From positions 204,497 to 268,496 of the forward strand of contig CAYSOF010000007.1 of the NCBI GenBank assembly GCA_964432595.1: 64,000 nt of DNA, given 5' to 3'. The notes under the pieces are model-generated. The model was not told the origin of the DNA, ran no database searches, and saw nothing but the letters and a program-made list of their open reading frames with translations. This document shows, one piece after another, positions 42,856-51,604 of the stretch. The first letter of the stretch is position 1. Every line of letters starts with the position of its first letter. The DNA comes from DASYLJ01 sp964432595 (GTDB lineage: Bacteria; Desulfobacterota; Binatia; DP-6). The translations under genes and the position numbers were made by a program.

Positions 42856-43935
42856 TCAGGCGTTCCGGCGCGCGAGCCGGCTCGCCAACGCGGCGGCTGC
42901 GGACCGCTTCGCGAGCCCCTGCAGGGCGAGGCCCGGCAGGCCGCGGCCACGCGTCAAGGCCCGTGCGGCGAGGCCCACGCCGAGGACCGCCAGGCCCGTG
43001 AGCGCCGGATGCATGGCCGCGCGCGTGTAGGTGCTGTTGCGAACCATCCCCGGATACCCGCCGCGCTCCTGCAGCTCCTCGCCGCCTGGACGGTGGAGCG
43101 CCTCTTCTTGCCGCGCGGGCTTGCCGCTGTGCGTCCGCGGCAGCAGGAACTTCTCGAGGAGCAGGTCGGTGAGGCGCGGCGCGACGTGGCTCAGCGTCGA
43201 GACCAGCTTCGCCCCACCGCCGACGAAGAGATCGCGGACCGGCGTGCAGGCCGCGTGCAGGATCGCTTCCGCCACCGCCACCGGCGTGTAGACGGGCGGC
43301 GCATGCATGGGTTCGTCGGCCATGTAGTTCTTCGCGTGCCGCGTGAACGGCGTGTCGATCGGCCCGGGTTTGATCAGCGTCACGCTGATGGGGGCGCGCT
43401 CGTCGGCGAGCTCCATGCGCAACGCGTCGGTCCATCCCTTCACGGCGTGCTTCGACGCCGAGTACGGCCCCTGGAGCGGAACCGCGCGGTCCGACACCTC
43501 GCTGCCGACGTTGATGAGCGCGCCGCCGCGCGTGCGGAGCGTCTCGCACGCGATGCGCGATCCGTAGACGGTCCCCCAGAAGTTCGTCTCGAAGAGTCGA
43601 CGCATGTCCGCGACGTCGACCTCGAGGCAGCGCCCGTAGATCGATCCGCCCGCGTTGTTCACCCACGTGTCGAAGCCGCCGTGCTCGCGCTTCGCCGTCT
43701 CGGCGATCCGGCGCACGTCCGCTTCCTCGCCGACGTCGGCCGGCACGGCGACCGCCGCGCCCCCCTTCGCCCGGATCTCTTCGGCGAGCGTCTCGAGCGC
43801 CTCGCCGTTGCGCGCGGCAAGGACGAGGCGAACCCCCTTGCCCGCGGCCATCCGCGCGGTCGCGAGTCCGATGCCGCTCGTCGCGCCGGTGATCACCATC
43901 ACCTGCTGGTCGAGCGGCTTGAGTCGTACGTTCAT
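42856..43935 (-). CDS. Short-chain dehydrogenase/reductase with C-terminal membrane-like tail
   Basis: 359 aa. ATG 43935 is preceded by a perfect AAGGAGG. The cofactor motif is TGATSGIGLATA (about residues 17-28); NNAGG is near 96, the catalytic Ser lies in INVGSEVSD, and the YSASKHAVK Tyr-Lys pair is near 162. A further 110 residues follow the usual SDR end, including an Ala/Gly/Leu-rich segment (ALTGLAVLGVGLAARAL) that could anchor the protein. Many SDRs of this long type act on lipid-like substrates; the substrate here is not readable. Confidence 0.92.
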   Translation of the reverse strand: MNVRLKPLDQQVMVITGATSGIGLATARMAAGKGVRLVLAARNGEALETLAEEIRAKGGAAVAVPADVGEEADVRRIAETAKREHGGFDTWVNNAGGSIYGRCLEVDVADMRRLFETNFWGTVYGSRIACETLRTRGGALINVGSEVSDRAVPLQGPYSASKHAVKGWTDALRMELADERAPISVTLIKPGPIDTPFTRHAKNYMADEPMHAPPVYTPVAVAEAILHAACTPVRDLFVGGGAKLVSTLSHVAPRLTDLLLEKFLLPRTHSGKPARQEEALHRPGGEELQERGGYPGMVRNSTYTRAAMHPALTGLAVLGVGLAARALTRGRGLPGLALQGLAKRSAAAALASRLARRNA

Positions 43936-44082
43936 CGGGAACCTCCTTCCGACGACGTAGCAGCCCGCATGCCGCCCGACGGTGCCGCGGGCTGGACGCA
44001 TGACGAGCGCGCCCGGGCGCCTTTGTAGAAACGCAGGCGCCCGGTGGCGCGATCGCGCGACGCGTGTCAGGGTTGTCCGGTC

Positions 44083-44403
44083 GTGCAGCGGTTCCTCGCC
44101 CGATGGCTCGTCGCCATCGACGCCATCATGTTCCTCGTCGGTGTCGGCCTCGGCCTGTCAGGGAGCATTCGCGGCTGGTTCCTCGCCGCGCTCGTCCCGC
44201 TCGCCATCGCCCCCTTCACCTGGGCCCGATGGACGCTGCATCGCGCTCTGGCCCCGGCGCTCTCCCCGGCCGCCGTCCGCGCGCTGACGGCCGGCGGCGT
44301 CGTGCTCGACGTCGTGCTCTTCACGCAACTGCTGACGGCACGGGCTCCCGATCAGATGCCCTGGGTGCACGGCGACGGCATCGCCTGGATCGGCCCCGTC
44401 TAG
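44083..44403 (+). pseudogene. N-terminal membrane part of a metallophosphoesterase, cut by an amber codon
   Basis: GTG 44083 (or 44044) opens two or three hydrophobic helices (WLVAIDAIMFLVGVGLGL, WFLAALVPLAIAPF, GGVVLDVVLFTQLL) and stops at TAG 44401-44403 after WIGPV. The same frame then reads straight on (YSAHALWLGGIAVVGLG) into the phosphoesterase starting at 44509. In the intact paralogue at 23332 the membrane part and the catalytic domain are one protein. A single base change (TGG or CAG to TAG) would explain the stop. Confidence 0.65.
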
Positions 44404-44508
44404 TACAGCGCGCACGCGCTCTGGCTCGGCGGCATCGCCGTCGTCGGGCTCGGCCGCATCGTCGGGCGGCTCGCCGCCCGCCTCCTCGAGCCGACCGACG
44501 CGGCCCCC

Positions 44509-45396
44509 GTGTCGCCCGAGCGCCGGAAGTTCCTGCAGCAGGCGACCGCGGCGGCGACGGTGATCCCCTTCGCGGCCGCCGCGTCCGGCGTGCCGCTGTC
44601 GTACGACTTCCGGGTCGAGGAGCGCGAGTTGGTGCTCCCGGATTGGCCGCGCGCGCTGGACGGGCTGCGCGTCGTCCACCTCTCGGACATCCACGTCGGC
44701 GGCGCCATGACGCGCGAGCGGCTGCTGCGCGTCGCCGAGCTGACGAACGCCGCGCGCCCCGACCTCGTCGCGCACACGGGCGACTTCCTGATCCACGCCA
44801 GCGGCGACTTCGACCGCCCGCTGTACGAGGCGCTGTCGCGCGTCCGCGCACCGCTCGGCCAGTGGGCATGCCTCGGCAACCACGACTACGACGACCCCGA
44901 GGGCTTCGTGCGGAAGCTCGCCGACGCCGGCGTCGTCACGCTCCGCAACGCGCGCACGGCGATCGCGGTCGACGGGCAGCCGCTCGAGCTGGCCGGGCTC
45001 GAGTTCGCGTTCGGCCGCACGACGCGACAGGCGACGTACGCGCGCGTCTTCGACCACTGGGGGCCGCGCGACGTCGGACCGCGCCTCCTGCTGAACCACG
45101 ACCCGAGCGGGTTCGCCGCCCTGCCCGGCGGCGCCGCCGACCTCGTCCTCTCCGGACACACGCACGGCGGCCACGTCGGGCTGCAGCTCGGACGCTCGCA
45201 CGCGCTCACGGTCGTCGGCATGATCGGCATTCCGGACCAGGGCGTGTTCGCGCGCGACGACATGCGGCTCTTCGTCACCCGCTGCGTCGGCTTCTACGGC
45301 TACCCGATGCGCGTCGGCATCCCGCCGGAGATTTCCGTGCTCGTGCTCCGGGCGCCCGGGCTGGCCCGGGCGCCGGAGCCGGTGCAGTCGCTCTAG
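44509..45396 (+). CDS. Metallophosphoesterase domain with Tat-like leader (possibly re-initiated)
   Basis: 295 aa if read from GTG 44509. The start SPERRKFLQQATAAATVIPFAAAASG is twin-arginine-like (RRKFL plus hydrophobic stretch). The calcineurin-like core has SDIHVGG (about residue 58), HTGDF, GNHDYDD (about 123), NHDP and SGHTHGGHVG (about 216). YkuE/YaeI type. It may be rescued by re-initiation at this GTG, which would turn a membrane-anchored enzyme into a Tat-exported one, or it may be the downstream half of a dead gene. Its TAG shares CTAG with the convergent gene at 45393. Confidence 0.75.
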   Translation: MSPERRKFLQQATAAATVIPFAAAASGVPLSYDFRVEERELVLPDWPRALDGLRVVHLSDIHVGGAMTRERLLRVAELTNAARPDLVAHTGDFLIHASGDFDRPLYEALSRVRAPLGQWACLGNHDYDDPEGFVRKLADAGVVTLRNARTAIAVDGQPLELAGLEFAFGRTTRQATYARVFDHWGPRDVGPRLLLNHDPSGFAALPGGAADLVLSGHTHGGHVGLQLGRSHALTVVGMIGIPDQGVFARDDMRLFVTRCVGFYGYPMRVGIPPEISVLVLRAPGLARAPEPVQSL

Positions 45397-47246
45397 AGAC
45401 AGCCGCTCGTCGCGGCGCCGCCGACGCCGTCGATCAGCGACGGCGGCAGGAGGCCGTCGAACCAGTCGGCCAGCGTCGTGTTGATGTCGGTCGCCGGATC
45501 GGGCGCGACCTGCAGCTCGTTGTCGTAGAAGGCCGCCGACTCGAAGCCGACGTGGTGATCGCAGCGCGGCGCGAACACCGACGGCGCCGGCGCCGTCGCG
45601 ATCGACGGCTCCTCGACCAGCGCCGGCCGCAGCAGAAACTGCGTCTCGAGGAGCGTGCGCGTCCCCGTCGTGAACGCGGCCATGTCGGCGAAGTACGCCG
45701 GACCCGCGGTCGGATCGCCCAGGTCCTGATGAATGTAGAACGGCACGGCAACGTGGTGCAGGAGCACGTGCGTCGGCTCGCTGCACATGCGGAGGTCGTC
45801 GCCCTGATGCCACGCGACGCACGAGTCGTCCTGGATGCCCTGGCGGAAGCGTTCCTTGGCGTCGCTGGTCGCGAGGACGAACTCCTTGTCGTCGGCCGTC
45901 AACACCGTCGTGTCGTCGACGCCGGGAATGACGCGCGCGTCGATCGCCGCCTGGAACCTCGTCACCGGCACCGCCGCCGCCCAGGCCGCGACGCGATCGG
46001 TGTTCATGATCGCGCCCTCGCCGCCGCCCGACGTCCCGGTGAACAGCACCCGCGCGGTCGTCGAGATCGCAGGGAGGGACGACAGCCCGTCGTCGGACGT
46101 GACGCCGTCGCGCAGGCGGTCGAGCATGCCCATCAGGATCGCCTGCCCGTTGAACGCGAGCTTGTAGCCGGGATGCGTTCCGGGCTCGACGTCGAGCGTA
46201 TGCGTGCCGACGTAGTTGTCCGAGCTGCAGTAGTAGGTGACGACCATGTTCCAGTCCTTGAACCGGTTGGCCGCCGTCTGCCGGAAGATGCCGTTCCCAC
46301 GGATGGCGAGGTAGGTGTAGAGGCTGCTCATCTTGTGCGCGCCGTAGCCGCGCTGTCCGCGCACGCCGCACCACCGCTCGGCGCAGTCGACGGCGTTGCG
46401 ACAGCCGCCGCCGCCCTCGAGCCAGATGAGCCAGTCGTCCTCGTGCCCGCCACCCGGCGTGGCGGGACGGATGTAGAAGACCGCCGGCGAGCCGTCGTTG
46501 CACAGCTCGAGCGCGCCGTGGAGCGTCACGCGCCGCAGGTCGGTGCCCGGCGCCGTCGACGAGCCCACGCCGTCGAAGCCCGGCCCGCAGGACGGCACCG
46601 TGAGCGGGATGGCGTCGGGCAACGCCGGGAACGTCGCGAGCGCGGCGTCGGAGCAGTCGGCCAGCGCCTGCGGCGCGTTGCTCGCCTGGAACCGGTCGGG
46701 CTCGTCCCGCGCGATCGTTCCGCCGAACTGCGCGCAGAGGCGCAGCTCGTCGGCCGTTCCCTTGCCGAACGTGAGGCGCACGCCCACCGTCCCCTCGGTC
46801 GCAGCCAGGCCGACGCCGACGCCCTTGGCGACGATCTTGAGCCGCTTCCCCTCCTTCAGCACCAGCGACGTCACCACCGACTCGCCGTCCGGCGCGTCCG
46901 GGTTGCGATATTTGAGGGTCGGTTGCGCGCCGCCGCCGAGCGTCCAGCCGGGCTCGCCCACCGCCGCGGCGCCCCACGGCACCACGAAGGCACCGACCGG
47001 CGAGGCATTCGCGCTCACCACGTCGAGGACGGCGGCGCCGCTGCTCGCCGCCAGCGGGTCGGCCAGACCGCCCGCGAGGGGCAGGACGACGTCGGGATCG
47101 GTGATCACGAGGACGAGCTTCTCGCTGCCGGTGCCGCTCCGCCGCAGGCTGAGCTTCTTACCGTCGAGGGGAACGTCGGTGGCGTGTGCGGCGCACGTCA
47201 TCAGCAGCAGCGTCAAGGCGGCGACTCGGGCGGGATACGATCGCAT
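45393..47246 (-). CDS. Pectinacetylesterase/NOTUM-like esterase with N-terminal shared module
   Basis: 617 aa from ATG 47246 (GGAGG upstream; signal ends near TCAAHA). Residues about 22-190 match the module of the 24911 and 29559 proteins in outline: DGKKLSLRRSG, LKYRNPD, ESVVTSLVLKEGKRLKIVAKGVGVGL, VGVRLTFGKGTADELRLCAQF. The esterase domain begins near 210: FYIRPA, WLIWLEGGGGCRNAVDC (oxyanion region), YYCSSDNYVG, the nucleophile elbow LFTGTSGGGEGA (Ser near residue 404), and a late CDHHVGFES supplying the His. Family members remove acetyl or acyl groups from polysaccharides or lipidated proteins. Secreted; natural substrate unknown. Confidence 0.87.
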   Translation of the reverse strand: MRSYPARVAALTLLLMTCAAHATDVPLDGKKLSLRRSGTGSEKLVLVITDPDVVLPLAGGLADPLAASSGAAVLDVVSANASPVGAFVVPWGAAAVGEPGWTLGGGAQPTLKYRNPDAPDGESVVTSLVLKEGKRLKIVAKGVGVGLAATEGTVGVRLTFGKGTADELRLCAQFGGTIARDEPDRFQASNAPQALADCSDAALATFPALPDAIPLTVPSCGPGFDGVGSSTAPGTDLRRVTLHGALELCNDGSPAVFYIRPATPGGGHEDDWLIWLEGGGGCRNAVDCAERWCGVRGQRGYGAHKMSSLYTYLAIRGNGIFRQTAANRFKDWNMVVTYYCSSDNYVGTHTLDVEPGTHPGYKLAFNGQAILMGMLDRLRDGVTSDDGLSSLPAISTTARVLFTGTSGGGEGAIMNTDRVAAWAAAVPVTRFQAAIDARVIPGVDDTTVLTADDKEFVLATSDAKERFRQGIQDDSCVAWHQGDDLRMCSEPTHVLLHHVAVPFYIHQDLGDPTAGPAYFADMAAFTTGTRTLLETQFLLRPALVEEPSIATAPAPSVFAPRCDHHVGFESAAFYDNELQVAPDPATDINTTLADWFDGLLPPSLIDGVGGAATSGCL

Positions 47247-47359
47247 GGTGGCACCTCCGCGGACCGTCCTGCGCAAGGCCGATGCCACGCCGCCGCCACG
47301 AGAACACGGGCGAAAACGCCCTCCGCCCGTAACACCGCGTTACCAGCGTCAGCCAGGCG

Positions 47360-48697
47360 TTACTGCCGCCAGGGGCCGAGACGGTACTGGCGCAGCTCGA
47401 GCGCCCGCTCGCGCGCGTGGCGGGCGTCCCAGCAGATGCCCAGCCAGCAGCTGTCGGGCGCCGCCTCCACGTCGGCGAGGCACACCGCCGCCGCCCGGCG
47501 CTCCGTGAGGGCACGGCCAGCCATGCGCACGTCGCCGTACTGCCAGCTCCGCAGCCCGTCTCGGCCCGCCAACGCGACCACGGGCACGAACGCCGCGACG
47601 ACGACGCCCCGGAGCACACGACCCGGCAACACCGTCACCGCGAGGGCAATCAGCGGGCCGGCCGCGATCCACAGCGGGATGGCGAACGTCGTGTACCGCG
47701 ACAGGAGCGCCGTGTGGGCACCGGCCGCCGCCCGGCCGCTCGCGGTGAGCAGCGCGGTGCCGACGGAGAACGCCGCGAGAGCAATCCACGGGATCGCCGT
47801 CCGTCGACGGCGTGGCGCGCCGAACCAGACGATCGGCGTCGCCACCGCGGCGACGGCGCACACGGCGACGCCCCACCGCCATGCCAGCACGCGGTCCTGG
47901 GATGCGATCGGGGCACCGAGCGACGTCAGCGCATATTCGATCAGCTGCGACTCGCGGCCCGCGATCGGCCTCGGCGGCGGCTGGCCCACCGGCGGCGCCC
48001 AGCCGTATGCGTAGGCCGCGACCGTGACCGTGGACACCGCGACGGCGGCCAGCATCGCCGCGACCGGCACGCGCGCCCCCGCCCAGCGACACAGGACGAG
48101 GCCAAGCGGCGCGATGGCGAGCAGCGTCAGGCCCTGGCCGCTCGACAGCGCGCCGACGACGGCCACCGCCATCGCCGTCGCAGCCCATCGCAGTGGCGCG
48201 TCCGCCACCCGGAGCAGCGCCGCGCCGACGCCGACGGCGCACGCCTGCGCCAGGAGCAGCCCGAGCTGCCAGCCCCACGTCCAGTTCTGCCACTGCACCA
48301 GCGAGCACTGGAGCCCCGACGCCACGAGGAAGAGGACGCCCGCGGCCGCCGGTGGCACGGTGCGCGCGAGCAGCCATCCGACGACGAGCAGCGAGCCCAG
48401 GCCGACGCCGACCGTCGCCGCCACCTCCCAGCGCACGTCCCAGTCGCTCAGCGCCGCGAGGACGTGCATGACGATCTTCGGCACCGGCACGCGGTGCTCG
48501 TTGTGCAGGTCCCACAGACGCGCGAGGCGGAAGGTGCCGTCGTGCGTGCGTACGACCTCGCGCGCGAACGTCCACTGATCCATCCACGGCACGTCGGTCG
48601 CGTCGCGCACCACCGCGCGCACGAGCAGGATCGGCGGCACGAGCGCCAGCACGACCGGCACCACGGTCGTCGCCCACCGGAGGAGCGGTCGTCGCAC
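47360..48697 (-). CDS. Polytopic membrane protein, glycosyltransferase-C-like
   Basis: 445 aa from GTG 48697. About ten hydrophobic helices. A soluble loop follows the first helix with an acidic/aromatic cluster (DVPWMDQWTFAREVVRTHDGTF, DLHNEHRVPVPKI), the kind of loop seen in GT-C enzymes that use lipid-linked sugars, although no exact signature is matched. The C-terminus is soluble, with two Cys (DSCWLGICWD). Function not assignable beyond this. Confidence 0.7.
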   Translation of the reverse strand: MRRPLLRWATTVVPVVLALVPPILLVRAVVRDATDVPWMDQWTFAREVVRTHDGTFRLARLWDLHNEHRVPVPKIVMHVLAALSDWDVRWEVAATVGVGLGSLLVVGWLLARTVPPAAAGVLFLVASGLQCSLVQWQNWTWGWQLGLLLAQACAVGVGAALLRVADAPLRWAATAMAVAVVGALSSGQGLTLLAIAPLGLVLCRWAGARVPVAAMLAAVAVSTVTVAAYAYGWAPPVGQPPPRPIAGRESQLIEYALTSLGAPIASQDRVLAWRWGVAVCAVAAVATPIVWFGAPRRRRTAIPWIALAAFSVGTALLTASGRAAAGAHTALLSRYTTFAIPLWIAAGPLIALAVTVLPGRVLRGVVVAAFVPVVALAGRDGLRSWQYGDVRMAGRALTERRAAAVCLADVEAAPDSCWLGICWDARHARERALELRQYRLGPWRQ

Positions 48698-48752
48698 GGG
48701 CGAGGGCTCTACCGCACTCGCGGCACACGTGCCACCGTGCTAGCCCGAGCCG

Positions 48753-49364
48753 ATGAAGCTCTACTGGCACCCGTTCTCGGTCTTCCCGCGTCGGGTCCGG
48801 ATCGCGCTCCGCGAAAAGCGGCTGCCGTTCGAGGAGGTCGAGGTCGACCTGCCCGGCGGCGCGCATCGTACGGCGGAGTTTCGCGGGCGAAATCCGTTCG
48901 GCCAGCTTCCGGTGCTCGAGGACGGCGATCTCGTCCTCTCCGAGTCGATCGCGATCCTCGAGTACCTGGACGAGCGGCATCCCGATCCGCCGCTGCTGCC
49001 GCGCGACCCGGTGCGACGCGCCGAGACGCGCCAGCTGATGCTGTGGAGCGGGGACTATCTGGCCCCAGCGTGGAAGGCGTGGGTCGCACCCCGCTTCGGC
49101 GCCGACGTCGCACCCGGCGATCCGTCGGTGGCGCGCGGCCGGCTCGACGTCGCCGCGCATCTCGACGTGCTCGAGGCGCGGCTCGCGCGGAGCGGGTGGC
49201 TCGCCGGCGACTACTCGCTGGCCGACGTCTGCTACGCGCCGTTCGTCACGACCTTCCCGCTCGTCGGCCTCGCCGACCTGCTCGACGACCGGCCCGCGAC
49301 GCGGGCGTGGATCGACCGGCTCGGCGCGCGTCCCGCCGTTCGCGCCACCGCCCCGTCAGGTTGA
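48753..49364 (+). CDS. Glutathione S-transferase family protein
   Basis: 203 aa. The N-terminal thioredoxin-like domain has LYWHPFSVFPRRVRIAL (catalytic Ser/Tyr region), NPFGQLPVLEDGDLVLSESIAILEYLDE (cis-Pro and the ES glutathione-binding pair), and an all-helical C-terminal domain contains WLAGDYSLADVCYAPF with the family Asp. Cytosolic detoxification or reductive conjugation; substrate unknown. Divergent from the membrane protein at 48697. Confidence 0.95.
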   Translation: MKLYWHPFSVFPRRVRIALREKRLPFEEVEVDLPGGAHRTAEFRGRNPFGQLPVLEDGDLVLSESIAILEYLDERHPDPPLLPRDPVRRAETRQLMLWSGDYLAPAWKAWVAPRFGADVAPGDPSVARGRLDVAAHLDVLEARLARSGWLAGDYSLADVCYAPFVTTFPLVGLADLLDDRPATRAWIDRLGARPAVRATAPSG

Positions 49365-49422
49365 CCCCGCCGGCACCCCGCGCTACGGCGACCGCGAACG
49401 TCAGGCGGACACGAGGTGCATC

Positions 49423-50448
49423 ATGGCGACGGTCGGAGTCATCGGGGCGGGCGCATGGGGAACGGCGCTCGCGAGTCATGCGGCGCGGCTCGGTCACGCG
49501 GTGCGGCTGTGGGCGCTCGAGGCCGAGGTCGTCGACGACGTCAACCGCAACCATCGCAACGCGCTGTTCCTGCCCGAGGTCGCGCTGCCGGACACGATGA
49601 CCGCGTCGAGCGATCTCGCCGAGGTGGTGCGCGGCGCGGAGCTCGTCGTGCTCGTGCCGCCGTCGCAGTTCCTGCGCTCGGTCGCGGAGCGGCTCGCGCC
49701 GTCGTTCCCGTCCGGCGCGCTGGCGGTGGTCGCCACGAAGGGCATCGAGGAGGGCTCGTTGAAGCTGCTCTCCGAGGTCCTCGCGGAGGTCCTGCCGGCC
49801 GCGGGTCCCGACCGTCTGGCCTTCCTCTCCGGCCCGAGCTTCGCGAAGGAGGTGGCCGCCGGCAAGCCGACCGACGTCGCGGTCGCGAGTCGCGACATGG
49901 GCGCCGCGCGGACGGTCCAGCGGCTGCTGCACGCGCCCCACTTCCGCGTCTACGCCAGCGCCGATCCGATCGGCGTGCAGGTGGGCGGCGCGGTCAAGAA
50001 CGTGCTCGCCGTCGCGACCGGCGCGTGCGACGGCCTCGGCTTCGGCCACAACGCACGCGCCGCGCTGATCACGCGCGGGCTCGCCGAGATGACGCGTCTG
50101 GGCGTCGCTCTCGGCGCCGATCCGCTCACGTTCCTCGGCATGGCCGGCGTCGGCGACCTCGTCCTCACCTGCACCGGCGACCTGTCGCGCAACCGCACCC
50201 TCGGTATGCAGGTGGCGGGCGGCGCCGATCCGCAGGCGTACCTCGCGGCGCGACGCTCCGTGGCCGAGGGGTTCTTCACCGCCGCCGCGGCATACGAGCT
50301 CTCGCGGAAGCTCCGCATCGAGATGCCGATCACCTGCGAGGTCTACCACGTCCTGCATCGGTCCCGTCCGCTCGGCGAAGCGGTGCGCCGGCTCCTCGAG
50401 CGCGACTCGAACGACGAGCTGTACGGCATCCGGCAAAGTGTGGCCTGA
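49423..50448 (+). CDS. gpsA: Glycerol-3-phosphate dehydrogenase [NAD(P)+]
   Basis: 341 aa. Makes sn-glycerol 3-phosphate from dihydroxyacetone phosphate for phospholipids. Nucleotide-binding GAGAWGTALA (about residues 8-17), NHRNALFLPEVALP, VVATKGIEEGSL, SGPSFAKEVAAGKPT, the catalytic Lys in GGAVKNVLAVATGACDGLGFGHNARAALITRGLAEM, and GDLVLTCTGDLSRNR. Length matches the family. The next gene begins inside its last codons. Confidence 0.97.
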   Translation: MATVGVIGAGAWGTALASHAARLGHAVRLWALEAEVVDDVNRNHRNALFLPEVALPDTMTASSDLAEVVRGAELVVLVPPSQFLRSVAERLAPSFPSGALAVVATKGIEEGSLKLLSEVLAEVLPAAGPDRLAFLSGPSFAKEVAAGKPTDVAVASRDMGAARTVQRLLHAPHFRVYASADPIGVQVGGAVKNVLAVATGACDGLGFGHNARAALITRGLAEMTRLGVALGADPLTFLGMAGVGDLVLTCTGDLSRNRTLGMQVAGGADPQAYLAARRSVAEGFFTAAAAYELSRKLRIEMPITCEVYHVLHRSRPLGEAVRRLLERDSNDELYGIRQSVA

Positions 50449-50878
50449 CGTCGCGGGGCCCTGGGGCGCGCACGCGCCCGCGTTTCTCCTGGCGATCGTC
50501 GCCCTGACCACGGGCGCCTTCGCCGTCCCGCTGTTCCTGACACCCCTGCGCTGGGGACGCGTCATGCGCTTCACCATCCCCGCCGAGACCGATCTCGCCG
50601 TCTACTTCGGGCGCTGCCTCGGTGCCGTCATGCTGGTGGTCGCCGCGATCGCGACGCGCGCGGCGCTCACGGGCGTCGGCCTCGCCGTCACGTTCGACCT
50701 CCTCGCCGGCGCCGCCGTGCTGATGAGCGTCGTGCACGTGTGGGGCGCGCTGCGCGGCATCCAGCCCTGGACGGAGACAGCGGAGATCGCGTTCTGGCTG
50801 CTCCTCCTGGCACTGACGCTCGCGTTCCATCCCGGTCCGACAGCAAGTCAGCTGGTTGGCAACGCGGCGGCGATGTGA
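50438..50878 (+). CDS. Small four-helix membrane protein
   Basis: 146 aa from GTG 50438, overlapping the end of gpsA by 11 bases, hence coupled. Four hydrophobic segments (APAFLLAIVALTTGAFAVPLF, GRCLGAVMLVVAAIATRAAL, VTFDLLAGAAVLMSVVHVWGAL, IAFWLLLLALTLAFH). No family recognised. Coupling to gpsA hints at a link with phospholipid synthesis; inference. Confidence 0.7.
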   Translation: MWPDVAGPWGAHAPAFLLAIVALTTGAFAVPLFLTPLRWGRVMRFTIPAETDLAVYFGRCLGAVMLVVAAIATRAALTGVGLAVTFDLLAGAAVLMSVVHVWGALRGIQPWTETAEIAFWLLLLALTLAFHPGPTASQLVGNAAAM

Positions 50879-50922
50879 TTGGGAGGCGCCTCCGGAAATT
50901 CACCCGGAAGAAGGAGCCACCA

Positions 50923-51534
50923 ATGACCGCCGTACGGGGAATCGTCCTGGGAGCCATGTCCGTCGTCGCGCTCGCCGCGTGCGCGAAGAAGGTCGAGCCG
51001 CCGCCGGCGCCGACCGTGGCGACCACCACCACGGAAGGTGACGGGAAGATCCAGCAGACGAGCGTCGTGACCGTCACCGCGACGGTGCAGGCGATCGACT
51101 ACAAGAAGCGCCTCGTCACGCTGCTTGGCCCGGAGGGCGACTCGCTCACCATCAACGCCGGTCCCGAGGTGCGCAACCTCGACCAGGTGAAGCGCGGCGA
51201 CCTCGTCGTCGTGGGCTACCAGGAGTCGATCGCACTGAAGCTCAAGAAGCCCGGCGAGGCCGAGGTCGGCGTGACCACCGCCGAGGCCGCCGAGCGCGCG
51301 CCCGTCGGCGGTCAGCCCGGCGCCGGCGCGGCCGACTCGGTCACCGTCACCACCAAGATCATCAAGATCGACAAGAAGAACCAGCGCGTCACGCTGAAGG
51401 GCCCGGAGGGGAACACCGCGGTCGTCGCCGTGAAGGACCCCAGCCGGCTCGACAAGGTGAAGGTCGGCGATCTCGTCGAAATCACCTACACGCAGGCGCT
51501 CGCCATCTCGGTCGAGAAGGCGCCCACGAAGTGA
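50923..51534 (+). CDS. Lipoprotein with two tandem OB-like repeats
   Basis: 203 aa. AAGGAG lies 6 bases before ATG 50923. The signal ends in the lipobox LAAC. The mature part contains two copies of one unit: TATVQAIDYKKRLVTLLGPEGDSLTI...VKRGDLVVVGYQES and TTKIIKIDKKNQRVTLKGPEGNTAVV...VKVGDLVEITYTQA, separated by an Ala/Gly-rich linker. A small outer-membrane or periplasmic protein of a widespread unknown type. Confidence 0.85.
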   Translation: MTAVRGIVLGAMSVVALAACAKKVEPPPAPTVATTTTEGDGKIQQTSVVTVTATVQAIDYKKRLVTLLGPEGDSLTINAGPEVRNLDQVKRGDLVVVGYQESIALKLKKPGEAEVGVTTAEAAERAPVGGQPGAGAADSVTVTTKIIKIDKKNQRVTLKGPEGNTAVVAVKDPSRLDKVKVGDLVEITYTQALAISVEKAPTK

Positions 51535-51604
51535 CCGCCGGTCCGGCGACGGGTGGGGCGCGACGGCGCGCCTGCTCGTCGCCGGACGACGCGCGGTCGC
51601 CGCG

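Noticed and set aside
44064..48014. A 1316-codon plus-strand frame across the phosphoesterase and esterase genes
   Set aside because: It is a different frame from the phosphoesterase and antisense to the pectinacetylesterase-like gene, both strongly supported.
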